Shown here: positions 34,102 through 43,822 of the stretch, piece after piece
Layout of the letters: each line of letters starts with the position of its first letter
Position numbering within the stretch: position 1 is the stretch's first letter
NCBI RefSeq assembly: GCF_028206795.1
Contig: NZ_JAQLFJ010000001.1
Coordinates: forward strand, 186,001-250,000
Origin: Collinsella aerofaciens
GTDB lineage: Bacteria; Actinomycetota; Coriobacteriia; Coriobacteriales; Coriobacteriaceae
Direction of reading: 5' to 3'
Length of the DNA: 64,000 bases
Notes under the pieces: generated by a model
Told to the model about the DNA's origin: nothing
Databases searched by the model: none
What the model saw: the letters and a program-made list of their open reading frames with translations, nothing else
Program-made: the position numbers and the translations under genes

Positions 34102-36252
34102 CTAGTACTGGCTCTCGTGCTTGCTAAAGAAGTCGAAGCGCGGGGGCAGCGGCTTTACGCGGTGCTCGCCGGGCTTCTCGCCCAGGCTCTCCACAAACTC
34201 GTCCGTGGAGGCAAAGATGTTATCCCAGCTAAAGAAGGCGACCGGATCGACGTCGAAGTATTCGCAGATGAGCTCGCAGCCGGCCGGCACAATACCGTGC
34301 ATGAGCACGGTCGCCACGCGCAGCTCGGTAAAGGTGTCGACGAGGGCCTGCGTCATTGCGACGTTGGCTGGCTCACCCTCGAGCTTGTTGGCGGCCTTGG
34401 AGGCGTCGCTCCAGCGCTTGTTGGCGGCGCGCAGGTAGTCGTCGCACACGGCAAGCGCGCGGTGCGTCTCGAACTTGTACATGGCCTGCTCAAAGGCGAG
34501 GGTTGCCTGCTCGGCAGCCTCGACCACGGCGGCAGAGGCGGCACCGGCGGGAATGCAACCGTTGCGATAGGGGCTCTCGTCACCCTCCTTGACGGCGACG
34601 CCGTAGAAGCAGCTGCGGGCCAGGCGGTTGAAGACGCCGGTCAAAAGGGCGCTCTCCTTTAGGGCCGGGTCGATAACGCGCTTGTCGTCGCAGGCGCGCA
34701 CCTCGTTGCCGTCCTTGTCCTTGCCGGTCACGCGCGTGTCATATGCCTTGGGGCTAAAGCTCACCGGCTTCTCGGACAGGCCGAGCGACAGCCAATGCGC
34801 GCGCATCTGCTCGCAGGTGTAGTGGTTGAGCAGGTCGTCTGCCGGCGGGGGAGGCGTCTGCGAGGACGAGCTGGCTTTTTTGCCCATGTAGAGCAGGTGG
34901 TAGCAGGCGCTGACGGTGCTCTGCGTGAGGTTCCAGCCCAGGGCCTCCCACATGGCGGTCTGCGCGATGCAGTAGAAGTAGATGTTGTCCTGGCCGATGA
35001 ACTGGTAGATCTGTGCGTCGTCCGAGCACCACCAGTCGCGCCAGTCGAGCGAACTGTGCTGGTAGGTGGGTGCGGGTACCTGCGTGGAATCGGCGGCGGG
35101 CTCGCCCATGAGGGCGGCGTCCTGGGCGGCGACACCCTCAGTTACGCCGGCGGCCTTGGCATCGCGGGCGAGCACGGTGCGGGTGTAGCTGATGGGCGCC
35201 CACAGGCTCTCGGGCCAGCACCAGCAGGTGACGTCGGTCACGCCATCGACCTCAGGCACCGGAACGCCCCAGTCGATGTTACCGGTGATGCGGAAGGGCA
35301 CGAGCGCCTTGCCGCTGCGGAAGCGCACGCCGCCGTTGGCGAGCACCGCGTGGGCGTCGTCGCGCTCCTTCCAGCTGGGGAAGGTGACGGTAAAGCTGCT
35401 CTTGTTGCCCTCGGGTTCTAGCACGGTGTGCTCGGGCAGCTGGTCCTCGACGGCGTCGAAGGCCTCGCGGAACTTGTTCTGGATGTAGAGCTGTGCCGGC
35501 AGCAGCCACTCCTCCATGGTCTTGGAGACCACGGAGCGAACCTGCGGGTTCTGGGCGAGCTTGGCGGTATAGGTCTTCATAAAGTCGAGGTAGGCCGGCA
35601 GGTCGAAGTAGAGGTTGTCTACCGGGCGCAGCTCGGGCACCTCGCCGGTGAGCTGGCTCTTGGGCGCGATGAGCTCCTCGGGCTCAAACTGGTGACCCAG
35701 GTCGCACTCGTCGGCGTACGCCTTCTCGGACTTGCAGCCCTGGATGGGGCAGCGGCCGATCACCTGACGGCCGTTGAGGAACGTGCCGGCCTTGGCGTCG
35801 TAGAACTGCAGCGTGGAGCGCTTGGAGATGGTGCCCTGCTCGTGCAGGCGCTTGATAATCTCGGCGGTCACCTCGTTGTGAATCTGCGCAGCCGGCTCAA
35901 GGCCCGAGCCGCCGTAGATGTCGCAGCTGATGCTGTAGTTGTTGAGGGTCGCGGCCTGGCGGGAGTGGTTGGACTCGACATACTCGCTAATGGACTTGTC
36001 GTAGCCCTCGTTCTCCTTGAGCTTGCGGTAGCTCTCCATGATGGGCGAGCCGTAGCAGTCGGTGCCCGAGGTGAAGATGACGTTCTCGCGGCCCAGGCGG
36101 TCGCGCAGGAAGCGGGCGAAGAAGTCGGCCGGGACAAAGACGCCACCGACGTGGCCAAAGTGCAGGCCCTTGTTGCCGTAGGGCTCGCCGGCGGTAACGA
36201 TGGCGCGGCGCGGCCAGCTGGGACGGTCGTTCATGGAATATTTGGATGCCAT
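34102..36252 (-). CDS. Methionyl-tRNA synthetase-like protein with degenerate KMSKS loop
   Basis: A 716-residue class I synthetase of the MetRS type. The start at 36252 has AAGGAG upstream. The HIGH motif is present as HFGH (31-34). The CP1 zinc knuckle (RCPIQGCKSEKAYADECDLG) and ELIAPKSQLTGEVPELRPV follow. The position of KMSKS (about 456-463) reads GKKASSSS, with Met and the second Lys lost, and runs into a Thr/Pro-rich insert. The anticodon-binding helical domain follows. A normal MetRS charges tRNA with Met via methionyl-AMP, and the KMSKS lysine stabilises that step. Whether this is the only MetRS in the genome cannot be told from the window. Confidence 0.82.
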   Translation of the reverse strand: MASKYSMNDRPSWPRRAIVTAGEPYGNKGLHFGHVGGVFVPADFFARFLRDRLGRENVIFTSGTDCYGSPIMESYRKLKENEGYDKSISEYVESNHSRQAATLNNYSISCDIYGGSGLEPAAQIHNEVTAEIIKRLHEQGTISKRSTLQFYDAKAGTFLNGRQVIGRCPIQGCKSEKAYADECDLGHQFEPEELIAPKSQLTGEVPELRPVDNLYFDLPAYLDFMKTYTAKLAQNPQVRSVVSKTMEEWLLPAQLYIQNKFREAFDAVEDQLPEHTVLEPEGNKSSFTVTFPSWKERDDAHAVLANGGVRFRSGKALVPFRITGNIDWGVPVPEVDGVTDVTCWCWPESLWAPISYTRTVLARDAKAAGVTEGVAAQDAALMGEPAADSTQVPAPTYQHSSLDWRDWWCSDDAQIYQFIGQDNIYFYCIAQTAMWEALGWNLTQSTVSACYHLLYMGKKASSSSQTPPPPADDLLNHYTCEQMRAHWLSLGLSEKPVSFSPKAYDTRVTGKDKDGNEVRACDDKRVIDPALKESALLTGVFNRLARSCFYGVAVKEGDESPYRNGCIPAGAASAAVVEAAEQATLAFEQAMYKFETHRALAVCDDYLRAANKRWSDASKAANKLEGEPANVAMTQALVDTFTELRVATVLMHGIVPAGCELICEYFDVDPVAFFSWDNIFASTDEFVESLGEKPGEHRVKPLPPRFDFFSKHESQY

Positions 36253-36384
36253 GGGACTCCTTCGCATATGGTGGGAGCGCGGCCGGGCACGGGGTTCGGC
36301 AGCGCGGTGGTCAATTCGTGCATATCGTTCGACATTATCGCACATGCGGACGGGTACGTGGCAGGGGCGCTATCCTAAGATGCT

Positions 36385-36951
36385 ATGAATGAGATTTCCA
36401 ACATACATGCGTTTGAGGACGAGGATTTTCTACACGCTTGCTTCGTGTGGGGGATGGCCGTGGTCGCGGTGTTTGCCGTGTGCCTGGTGCCGGTGTTTAT
36501 GCTGCTGGGCGGGCCTGCGGACTTGGACGCGGCTGAGGCGGGCGGCTGGACCACCGTCGTGGGCTGGATGGTCGGTGTGGCTGCGGTTTCTGCAGCGTCG
36601 TTTGCCGTGCACGAGCTGGTGCATGCGGTGTTTTTTAAGCTGCTGGCGCCTGCGGGCGCGCATGTGACCTTTGGCGCGAATCGTGAGACGGCGATGATCT
36701 ATGCCTGCGCCGAGGGCGTTGTGTATTCGCGTCGGCGGTACATGGCCATTTGCCTGGCGCCCACGGTTGTTTTGACGGTGGCGTTTGCCCTGGGCTTTGC
36801 GCTCTCGGGCTATCCGCTGCTGTGTTACCTGGCGGCTGGCTTGCATTTGTCGGGCTGTGTGGGCGACTGGTATTACGTGCGGGCCATTTTGCGCGACCGC
36901 CGCATCGCTGCCTGCGAGGACACGTCCTTTGGCGTGCGCTTTTTCGGGTGA
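36385..36951 (+). CDS. DUF3267-family putative membrane zinc metallopeptidase
   Basis: A 188-residue membrane protein with about four helices. HELVH near residue 76, inside a membrane segment, matches the HExxH zinc motif, and GDWYYVRAIL in the last third could supply the third ligand Asp. This arrangement is typical of DUF3267 proteins, described as putative zincin peptidases of site-2 type. Substrate unknown. The ribosome site before the ATG is weak. queH starts 11 bases after the stop on the same strand. Confidence 0.75.
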   Translation: MNEISNIHAFEDEDFLHACFVWGMAVVAVFAVCLVPVFMLLGGPADLDAAEAGGWTTVVGWMVGVAAVSAASFAVHELVHAVFFKLLAPAGAHVTFGANRETAMIYACAEGVVYSRRRYMAICLAPTVVLTVAFALGFALSGYPLLCYLAAGLHLSGCVGDWYYVRAILRDRRIAACEDTSFGVRFFG

Positions 36952-36961
36952 GGAGATGTTG

Positions 36962-37537
36962 ATGAGGCCGTTGTTGTTGCACGCTTGCTGTGCGCCGTGT
37001 TCGCTTGAGCCGGTTCGCCTGCTGCGCGAGGAGGGGTTTGAACCCACGATCTGCTGGACCAACCCCAATATTCAGCCGCGCGATGAATGGCAGCGTCGTT
37101 TGGACGAGCTGCGCCGGTGGTGTGCCGATGGCGACATCGAGCTCATCGAGGCCGGGGAGGACCGCGAACGCTGGGAAACCGGCGTGGCTCCGTTGGGTGC
37201 CGATCGTCCCCGTCGCTGTCGCGCGTGCTATGCCTTGCGCTTGGCCGAGGCATGCCGCGTTGCCCAGGAGCGCGGGTTTGAATATGTGGGTACGACGCTC
37301 GCCGTATCGCCGTATCAGCTGTTCGATACCTGCAATGATGTGCTTGAGCGCTTGGCTGCCGCCCGCGGTCTCACTCCGGTCATTCGCGATTTTCGCCCGT
37401 ATTACCCCGAGGCGACACGCCGTTCGCGCGAGCTGGGCATGTATCGGCAGAACTACTGTGGTTGCCGCTTTTCTGCTGTCGAGGCGGCCATGGACCGCGC
37501 CCGCATCCGCGACGAGCGCAAAGCCGCCAAAAAGTAG
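36962..37537 (+). CDS. queH: Epoxyqueuosine reductase QueH
   Basis: A 191-residue protein of the QueH (formerly DUF208) family, which reduces epoxyqueuosine in tRNA to queuosine in bacteria that lack QueG. Metal-cluster cysteines are visible in HACCAPCS at the start, CRACYALR at about 82 and YCGCRFS near 170. The ATG at 36962 lies six bases after GAGGAG; an ATG at 36956 abuts that site. queA follows in 64 bases, and tgt lies about 5 kb further on. Confidence 0.92.
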   Translation: MRPLLLHACCAPCSLEPVRLLREEGFEPTICWTNPNIQPRDEWQRRLDELRRWCADGDIELIEAGEDRERWETGVAPLGADRPRRCRACYALRLAEACRVAQERGFEYVGTTLAVSPYQLFDTCNDVLERLAAARGLTPVIRDFRPYYPEATRRSRELGMYRQNYCGCRFSAVEAAMDRARIRDERKAAKK

Positions 37538-37601
37538 TTCGTTTGGGACGTCAGCCTGCTAGGATGTAGAGCGGACTTTAGCTATATAAGGAGTATCCGA
37601 C

Positions 37602-38819
37602 GTGTCTATGCGTACCGATGATTTTGACTACAACCTTCCTGAGGAACTGATTGCCCAGGCTCCTGCCGAGCCGCGCGACTCCTGCCGCCTGCTGGTGGTT
37701 GATCGCAAAGGCTCCGAGACAGGAACGCCGCTAGAGCATGGCGGTACCGTTGAGCACCGCATCTTCCGCGACATCATCGACTATATCGAGCCGGGCGATG
37801 TGCTCGTCATCAACCAGACGCGCGTGATGCCGGCCCGTCTTATCGGTCGCAAGGCTGGCTCGGGCGGTGTGGTCGAGACGCTGCTGCTCAAGCGCCGCGA
37901 GGATGTTGACCCGCTGGGTCACGTTTGGGAGTGCCTGGTCAAGCCGGGCAAGCGCCTGAAGCCCGGTGCTCAGATTGAGTATCGCGCCGGTGGCGCCCAT
38001 GCGCCCGAGGGGGCTCCCGTGGTGCTGATGGCCGAGGTCATCGACTTTGTCACCGATAGCCGCGGCGGTCGTCTGGTGCGTTTTGAGCCGGCCGGTTGCA
38101 ATGCCGCCGGTGACCCGCGCACGCTCGACGAGGCCATCCATGCTGCCGGCCACGTGCCGCTGCCGCCTTACATTACCGATTACGAGGGCGATCCCGAGAA
38201 GTACCAGACCGTCTACGCCATGAAGGAGGAGCACTCGGCTGCCGCTCCTACGGCGGGTCTGCATTTTACGCCCGAGCTTATGGCCGCTATCGAGGCCAAG
38301 GGTGCGAAGTTTGCCGCCGTCGAGCTCGAGGTGGGTATCGATACCTTCCGTCTGGTGGAGGAGGACGACCCCACGCAGCACGTGATGCACACCGAGCGCT
38401 ACCACGTGTCGCAGGAGGTTGTCGACGCCGTGCATAAGGCTAAGGCCGAGGGGCATCGCGTGATTGCTGTCGGTACCACCGCAGTGCGCTCGCTCGAGAG
38501 CGCCTTTGACGCTGAGGCACCGGTGTCCGATCCGGCCGTGACGGCGCGCTATTTTGAGGGCCGCGAGGACGGGGCCGATACACTTGGCCGCGGTGACATC
38601 GTGGTGCGCGAGAACGCCACGACGCAGCTCTACCTTATGCCCGGCTCGACCTATCACGTGGTCGACGCGCTGATCACAAACTTCCACGTGCCGCGCTCCA
38701 CGCTCATGATGCTCGTGAGCGCGCTTGCCACCCGCGACCAGATCATGGATGCCTACGCCGCCGCCATCGAGGAGCGCTACCGCTTCTTCAGCTTTGGTGA
38801 TGCGATGCTCATTTGTTAG
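37602..38819 (+). CDS. queA: tRNA preQ1(34) S-adenosylmethionine ribosyltransferase-isomerase
   Basis: A 405-residue enzyme that moves the ribosyl part of SAM onto preQ1 at tRNA position 34 to give epoxyqueuosine. GTG at 37602 is used because AAGGAG lies eight bases upstream; ATG 37608 is too far. Typical blocks are FDYNLPEELIAQAPAEPRD, the TRVMPARLIGRK strand, PTAGLHFTPELMAAIE and the C-terminal LITNFHVPRSTLMMLVSA. It is slightly longer than usual (about 340-360) because of an insert around residues 85-130. The stop codon is the first base pair region of a structured element. Confidence 0.95.
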   Translation: MSMRTDDFDYNLPEELIAQAPAEPRDSCRLLVVDRKGSETGTPLEHGGTVEHRIFRDIIDYIEPGDVLVINQTRVMPARLIGRKAGSGGVVETLLLKRREDVDPLGHVWECLVKPGKRLKPGAQIEYRAGGAHAPEGAPVVLMAEVIDFVTDSRGGRLVRFEPAGCNAAGDPRTLDEAIHAAGHVPLPPYITDYEGDPEKYQTVYAMKEEHSAAAPTAGLHFTPELMAAIEAKGAKFAAVELEVGIDTFRLVEEDDPTQHVMHTERYHVSQEVVDAVHKAKAEGHRVIAVGTTAVRSLESAFDAEAPVSDPAVTARYFEGREDGADTLGRGDIVVRENATTQLYLMPGSTYHVVDALITNFHVPRSTLMMLVSALATRDQIMDAYAAAIEERYRFFSFGDAMLIC

Positions 38820-38990
38820 TTACGCGGTTCTACGAACCGCGTAACGGCTCGACACTGCAAACCCGCCAGAGCGGCAATCTGCCTTTCAACTTCGGCGGCA
38901 TGACCAGAAGGTCAATGCCGCCTCGTTTCAAGGCACCTTGCTCGCTCTGGCGGGTTTTCGCTGACTTTGCCAAGGCATCGGCGTCGCCTT
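38819..38990 (+). ncRNA. Structured intergenic element, copy 1
   Basis: Two hairpins and a conserved tail. Hairpin I: GTTACGCGGTTC/GAACCGCGTAAC (38819-38845) with a TAC loop. Hairpin II: outer stem AAACCCGCCAGAGCG/CGCTCTGGCGGGTTT (38859-38873, 38943-38957) and inner stem GGCGGCAT/ATGCCGCC (38894-38901, 38915-38922) capped by GACCAGAAGGTC. The tail GCTGAC...CCAA...TCGGCGT follows. Copy 2 at 42049 has the same architecture with compensatory base changes. Whether it acts as RNA or as a DNA repeat is open. Confidence 0.65.
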
Positions 38991-38994
38991 TGTT

Positions 38995-39034
38995 GGCACT
39001 TGGGGACGTTCCTTTTGTGTCGGCACTTGGGGAC
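38995..39034. repeat. Two direct GGCACTTGGGGAC repeats
   Basis: GGCACTTGGGGAC at 38995-39007 and 39022-39034, each followed by a variant of GTTCCTT/AGTCCTT. This motif type is common in intergenic repeats of many gut bacteria and is often linked to REP-like elements. No transposase is present. Confidence 0.65.
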
Positions 39035-39094
39035 AGTCCTTATGTCAAGAGATTGGTGCAAGAGGGATAGGTTGCCTTGCGTCGATTTAAATAG

Positions 39095-39159
39095 GTTGCG
39101 GTGAGATAGTTCTTGAATTGGCCTTATTGAGGACTAAACAGGAACTATCTCACCGCAAC
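39095..39159. repeat. Palindromic repeat family GTTGCGGTG, copy a
   Basis: Perfect 18-bp arms GTTGCGGTGAGATAGTTC (39095-39112) and its reverse complement (39142-39159) enclose 29 bases. Two related copies lie at 45321 and 48618. Confidence 0.85.
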
Positions 39160-39186
39160 TGCGTTGAACGTTTTTTGGCAACTGGT

Positions 39187-40950
39187 TTACTTGCTCGCGA
39201 AGAGCCAGACCAGGATGATCGCTAGAATCACGGCGACGATGCAGACGATGGCACCGGTGAATTTGATGCGTGAGTCGCGGGTGCGCTCTCGTACGTCATC
39301 CTCGGTAGCCTCGAGCTGGGCCACTTCGCGCTCGGTTTCGGCGTGTTCGGCCTTATCTCGTGCCAAGGACCCGGCGAGCGATTCAGTGATCTCTGGGTGG
39401 TCGTGTACTTCGGTCGCCTGTTCGATGATCGACTGTGCATGTGCGGCATCTGCTTGGGCGTTGGCGATGGTCTGCTCCTGGTCGCGGCGTGCCTTGTCCT
39501 CCGCGGCGATCTTCTCGCGCAGTTCGCGCTGACGAGTCGCGGCGGCAGTCTTCGCCGTCTGCAACTCGTCGCGCGCGGCATCGGCTTCGGTCGTCACGGC
39601 TTGGTGCGCGCGTTTTGCGTCGGCGATAGGGGCTTGAGCCTGCTCGACGGCCTGCTCGGCTGCGGCAAGTGAATGCTCAAGGTCGGCGGTGATGCGCGGG
39701 ACATCTTCTTCGGCTTTACGCAGGGCATCTGCCGTGTCGGAAATCTGCATCGAGAGCTCGCTGGTGCGCACCGTATAGTTGGCGGGATTTGCCGAGGGAT
39801 TGCGTTGCAGCTCGGCATACTCATGACGCAGCGTCTCGAGCTGGGCGCGCGTGGCGTCGACGGTTTGTTGTGCGGCGGCAATGCCGGTGTCTCGCTCTGC
39901 CTTCACCTTGTCGCGGATGCGCTTGGAATCCTCAAGACGTCGAACGAGGCGGTTGCCGGTCTCGCGCGAGCTCGCCTCGCGGGCCTCCACGGCATCGAGC
40001 GCGGCCTTCAGGCGGAGCTCAGTCGCGTCATCCTCTGTCTTCATTTGTTCGAGCTGACCCTTGAGCTCTGTCGCTTTGGAGGCGTGGGCATCACGGTCAA
40101 TCTCGGCGGCCGCTGCAGTCTTTTGGGCCGTGGCAATCGCCTGGCGCTGGTCGGCGACGATCTGATCGTAGCGGCCTGCGATATCCTGGCGTGTCTCGAG
40201 TTCCTCGGCCTGATCGGCAATGCGCTGCTCAAGTTCGGCCAGGTGGGCGCGGGCATCGGCAAGTGCCTTTTTCGCGGCGTTCATCTCGCGCATGGCCGAG
40301 GCACCTTGGGCGATAAAGGTGCCCACGGCGTTCGCAGTGTTCGAGACAGCGGTCCCCAGATCGCGGCTCGCGGCGGGGGAGTGCGGGGCAGTCGGGCGAG
40401 CGGTGTCGGCAGCGTCAACATCGGTAGTTTGTGGCGCGGCGATATTGCCGGTGCCGCCTTCGATCACGGAAAAGCCCGCTGCGTGCGGGTCGACTGCGTC
40501 GGCGCCGATCGTGGGGTGCTCGAGTTGCAGGAACGAGGGCATGGTGCTGCCCTGGTCGGCAACCGGAGTCTCGCCGGGTACGAAGGTCGAGGCTGCCTCG
40601 GCGGCCTCCTCTTCCTCGGCGTCAACGTCAGCGTCGGCCACGGCGTCTTTCATCGCTTTGACGGCATCCATCATGGAGTCCATGACGGCGTCGAGCTCTT
40701 CTTCCGAAGAAACCTCGATAGGGCCCGCAGCTTGCGGAGCAGCATCCTGTACAGGGGCGTCGTCCTGAGCGGGCACATCGTCATTTTGCTCGCCTGCATC
40801 TTCGGCGCCGGGGGTTTCCGCCGTAGCGCTTTCGTCCAAGATGGGGTCGTCGAGGTCAATATCATCGCAGGTCACAGCGTCAGCATCTGCGGTGACGTCT
40901 GCGGAATCATCAATATGCTGTTGAGTCTGGGGGTCCAGCTCGTCTGTCAT
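39187..40950 (-). CDS. Long coiled-coil protein with C-terminal membrane anchor
   Basis: A 587-residue protein. The ATG at 40950 lies nine bases after GAGGAG; ATG 40956 is too close. Residues 1-200 are acidic and probably disordered. About 225-545 is continuous coiled coil (RAHLAELEQRIADQAEELETR and similar heptads), with a short break at NPSANPANYTV. The C-terminus is a single membrane helix (FTGAIVCIVAVILAIILVWLF) ending ASK, which makes it tail-anchored with the coil in the cytoplasm. No known family is recognised. Roles in envelope scaffolding or division-like organisation are possible but unsupported. Confidence 0.75.
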   Translation of the reverse strand: MTDELDPQTQQHIDDSADVTADADAVTCDDIDLDDPILDESATAETPGAEDAGEQNDDVPAQDDAPVQDAAPQAAGPIEVSSEEELDAVMDSMMDAVKAMKDAVADADVDAEEEEAAEAASTFVPGETPVADQGSTMPSFLQLEHPTIGADAVDPHAAGFSVIEGGTGNIAAPQTTDVDAADTARPTAPHSPAASRDLGTAVSNTANAVGTFIAQGASAMREMNAAKKALADARAHLAELEQRIADQAEELETRQDIAGRYDQIVADQRQAIATAQKTAAAAEIDRDAHASKATELKGQLEQMKTEDDATELRLKAALDAVEAREASSRETGNRLVRRLEDSKRIRDKVKAERDTGIAAAQQTVDATRAQLETLRHEYAELQRNPSANPANYTVRTSELSMQISDTADALRKAEEDVPRITADLEHSLAAAEQAVEQAQAPIADAKRAHQAVTTEADAARDELQTAKTAAATRQRELREKIAAEDKARRDQEQTIANAQADAAHAQSIIEQATEVHDHPEITESLAGSLARDKAEHAETEREVAQLEATEDDVRERTRDSRIKFTGAIVCIVAVILAIILVWLFASK

Positions 40951-41244
40951 AGGCATGTGCTCCTCATCGTTGTTTGTCACCCTATGATAAAGTCTCGCGC
41001 CGACATCCCGCGCGCTGCAGCAAAGTTTCAAAACGTGTTCGATGGCTCGCGTCGATAGCAAAAACTCGGCCACTTTATCCAGTTTGTACTTGACAATCCC
41101 TTCGCCGAAAGACGTTATGCCGTTCGCCTGCCGAGGCCTTTTCTTTTCACTTGAACCCGTTAAAGTTGCATTTCAGCTTTTGTCGCGTTTATTTGGATGC
41201 GCGCAGTCGGCGGGTGCGCCCGTCGCGATTTGAAAGGACTTTAT
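40951..41244. other. Divergent promoter region, no gene seen
   Basis: 294 bases between divergent genes. TTGACA at 41090-41095 with TTATGC at 41115-41120 (19-base spacing) could drive the SDR gene. No repeat or reading frame stands out. Confidence 0.45.
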
Positions 41245-42045
41245 ATGGGACTTTTCACTGGTAAGACCGTGATCGTCACCGGCGGCGGCAAGGCCACGCT
41301 CAAGGACGGCTCCGCTGGCTCCATCGGCTACGGTATCGATATCGCTTTTGCCAAGGAGGGCGCAAACCTCGTCATTACCGGCCGCAACGTTGCCAAGCTC
41401 GAGGCCGCCAAGGAATCCCTCGAGGCCGAGTACGGTGTCAAGGTTCTGCCTGTTCAGGCCGATGTCTCGGCTGGTCAGGACAACGAGGCTGTCGTCCAGA
41501 ACGTCATCGACAAGGCCATTGAGGAGTTCGGCCGCATCGACGCCGTCGTCAACAACGCTCAGGCCAGCGCCTCGGGCGTGACGATCGCCGATCACACCAT
41601 GGACCAGTTCAACCTCGCCATTTACTCCGGTCTGTATGCCACCTACCTGTACATGCAGAAGGCCTACCCGCACCTGAAGGAGACCAAGGGCTCCGTGGTC
41701 AACTTTGCTTCGGGCGCCGGCCTGTTTGGCAACTATGGCCAGTGCAGCTACGCCGCTGCCAAGGAGGGTATCCGCGGTCTGACCCGCGTCGCTGCCAACG
41801 AGTGGGGCAAGGACGGCATCAACGTCAATATCGTTTGCCCGCTTGCTTGGACCGCTGCGCTCGAGAACTTCCAGGATGCCTATCCTGAGGCGTTCAAGGC
41901 CAACGTCCACATGCCGCCGGCTGGCCACTACGGCGACGTCGAGAAGGAAATCGGCCGCGTTGTCGTTCAGCTCTGCGGTCCCGACTTTAAGTATATGAAC
42001 GGCGAGACCGTCACCCTCGAGGGTGGCATGGGCCAGCGTCCTTAA
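41245..42045 (+). CDS. Short-chain dehydrogenase/reductase
   Basis: A 266-residue SDR with GAAAGGA before the ATG. The nucleotide-binding turn is stretched: TGGGKATLKDGSAGSIGYG instead of TGGGxGIG. NNAQ, the Ser of NFASGAG and YAAAK supply the catalytic Asn-Ser-Tyr-Lys set. The C-terminal GETVTLEGGMGQRP is typical. Such enzymes oxidise or reduce alcohols, ketones or steroid hydroxyls with NAD(P). Collinsella hydroxysteroid dehydrogenases belong to the same superfamily, but this sequence does not resemble the 7-beta enzyme I know, so no substrate is given. A structured element follows right after the stop. Confidence 0.88.
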   Translation: MGLFTGKTVIVTGGGKATLKDGSAGSIGYGIDIAFAKEGANLVITGRNVAKLEAAKESLEAEYGVKVLPVQADVSAGQDNEAVVQNVIDKAIEEFGRIDAVVNNAQASASGVTIADHTMDQFNLAIYSGLYATYLYMQKAYPHLKETKGSVVNFASGAGLFGNYGQCSYAAAKEGIRGLTRVAANEWGKDGINVNIVCPLAWTAALENFQDAYPEAFKANVHMPPAGHYGDVEKEIGRVVVQLCGPDFKYMNGETVTLEGGMGQRP

Positions 42046-42048
42046 GGG

Positions 42049-42220
42049 TTCCGCCGTTCTACCGAACGGCGGACCGGCCGACGCTGCGCGGTCGCCAGAG
42101 CGACAACTTGTCATTCAAAGAGGGCGGCATGACCAGAAGGTCTATGCCGTCCTCTTTTCATGCCAATTTGTTCGCTCTGGCGACCGCTCGCTGACATTCC
42201 CAAAACGTCGGCGTTGGCGT
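42049..42220 (+). ncRNA. Structured intergenic element, copy 2
   Basis: Same architecture as copy 1 at 38819. Hairpin I: TCCGCCGTTC/GAACGGCGGA (42050-42059, 42064-42073) with a TACC loop. Hairpin II: outer stem GCGGTCGCCAGAGCGA/TCGCTCTGGCGACCGC (42088-42103, 42172-42187) and inner stem AGGGCGGCAT/ATGCCGTCCT capped by the identical GACCAGAAGGTC. The tail has GCTGACATTCCCAA and TCGGCGT. Stem sequences differ from copy 1 while pairing is kept. Confidence 0.65.
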
Positions 42221-42279
42221 GGCTGGTAAATAGCTCCACTCATTGGGGACGTACTTAAATGAGTACCCGCCGAACGAGT

Positions 42280-42335
42280 GTGGATAATCTCCCGTTTTTG
42301 GTCTGTGTTTCGGGCAAAAGTGGGAGATTATCCAC
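42280..42335. repeat. 14-bp inverted repeat upstream of tgt
   Basis: GTGGATAATCTCCC (42280-42293) and GGGAGATTATCCAC (42322-42335) flank 28 bases containing TTTTTGG and CAAAAG. It lies 134 bases before tgt and could act as an attenuator or terminator of the SDR transcript. Confidence 0.7.
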
Positions 42336-42469
42336 TCTCATGAGATGGGCATCCGAAAATCCACGCTCGTTTGCTGCCCCCTTTGCACCAGTTTCTGTCG
42401 AGTCGGTGCTCCTTGCGGGTTGCCCGTATAATGGTTTGCGTATGAACCGCAACCAAGGAGTTCCAGTTT

Positions 42470-43609
<1,140 letters not shown>

Positions 43610-43648
43610 GGGCGACAGACACGCTTGCAGAGCGTGGGCAACGGCAAT

Positions 43649-43697
43649 GGTCGGGCGCCAGCCGGTCGTCACATTCGTTGACACCGGCTGCGCGACC
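43649..43697. repeat. Long hairpin between tgt and the LOG gene
   Basis: GGTCG (43649-43653) pairs with CGACC (43693-43697) and CAGCCGGT (43659-43666) with ACCGGCTG (43683-43690). It differs in sequence from the structured elements at 38819 and 42049. Confidence 0.55.
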
Positions 43698-43758
43698 GCT
43701 GACCGATAGCTTGCAAGTGCTTGATGCGTCGTGGGTACCATACCGAATAGTTGATGCT

Positions 43759-43806
43759 CGGGCGGGTGTTTGACGCATAGCGTCGACCCCGCCCGTTTTT
43801 CTTTTT
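43759..43806 (+). terminator. Terminator downstream of tgt
   Basis: CGGGCGGG (43759-43766) pairs with CCCGCCCG (43788-43795), with inner GACGC/GCGTC, followed by TTTTTCTTTTT. Confidence 0.9.
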
Positions 43807-43822
43807 CTCGATAGGAGTACCC

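Noticed and set aside
34082..36345. T-box leader for the MetRS-like gene
   Set aside because: No T-box sequence or specifier stem upstream of 36252.
37540..37601. preQ1 riboswitch upstream of queA
   Set aside because: The short leader lacks the preQ1-I pseudoknot consensus; only a ribosome site is clear.
38995..39034. CRISPR-like repeat pair
   Set aside because: Only two 13-base units with a 14-base spacer; no array or cas gene.
41245..42045. 7-beta-hydroxysteroid dehydrogenase of bile acid metabolism
   Set aside because: The N-terminal glycine motif with a seven-residue insert and the rest of the sequence do not match the known Collinsella enzyme; only the SDR superfamily is supported.
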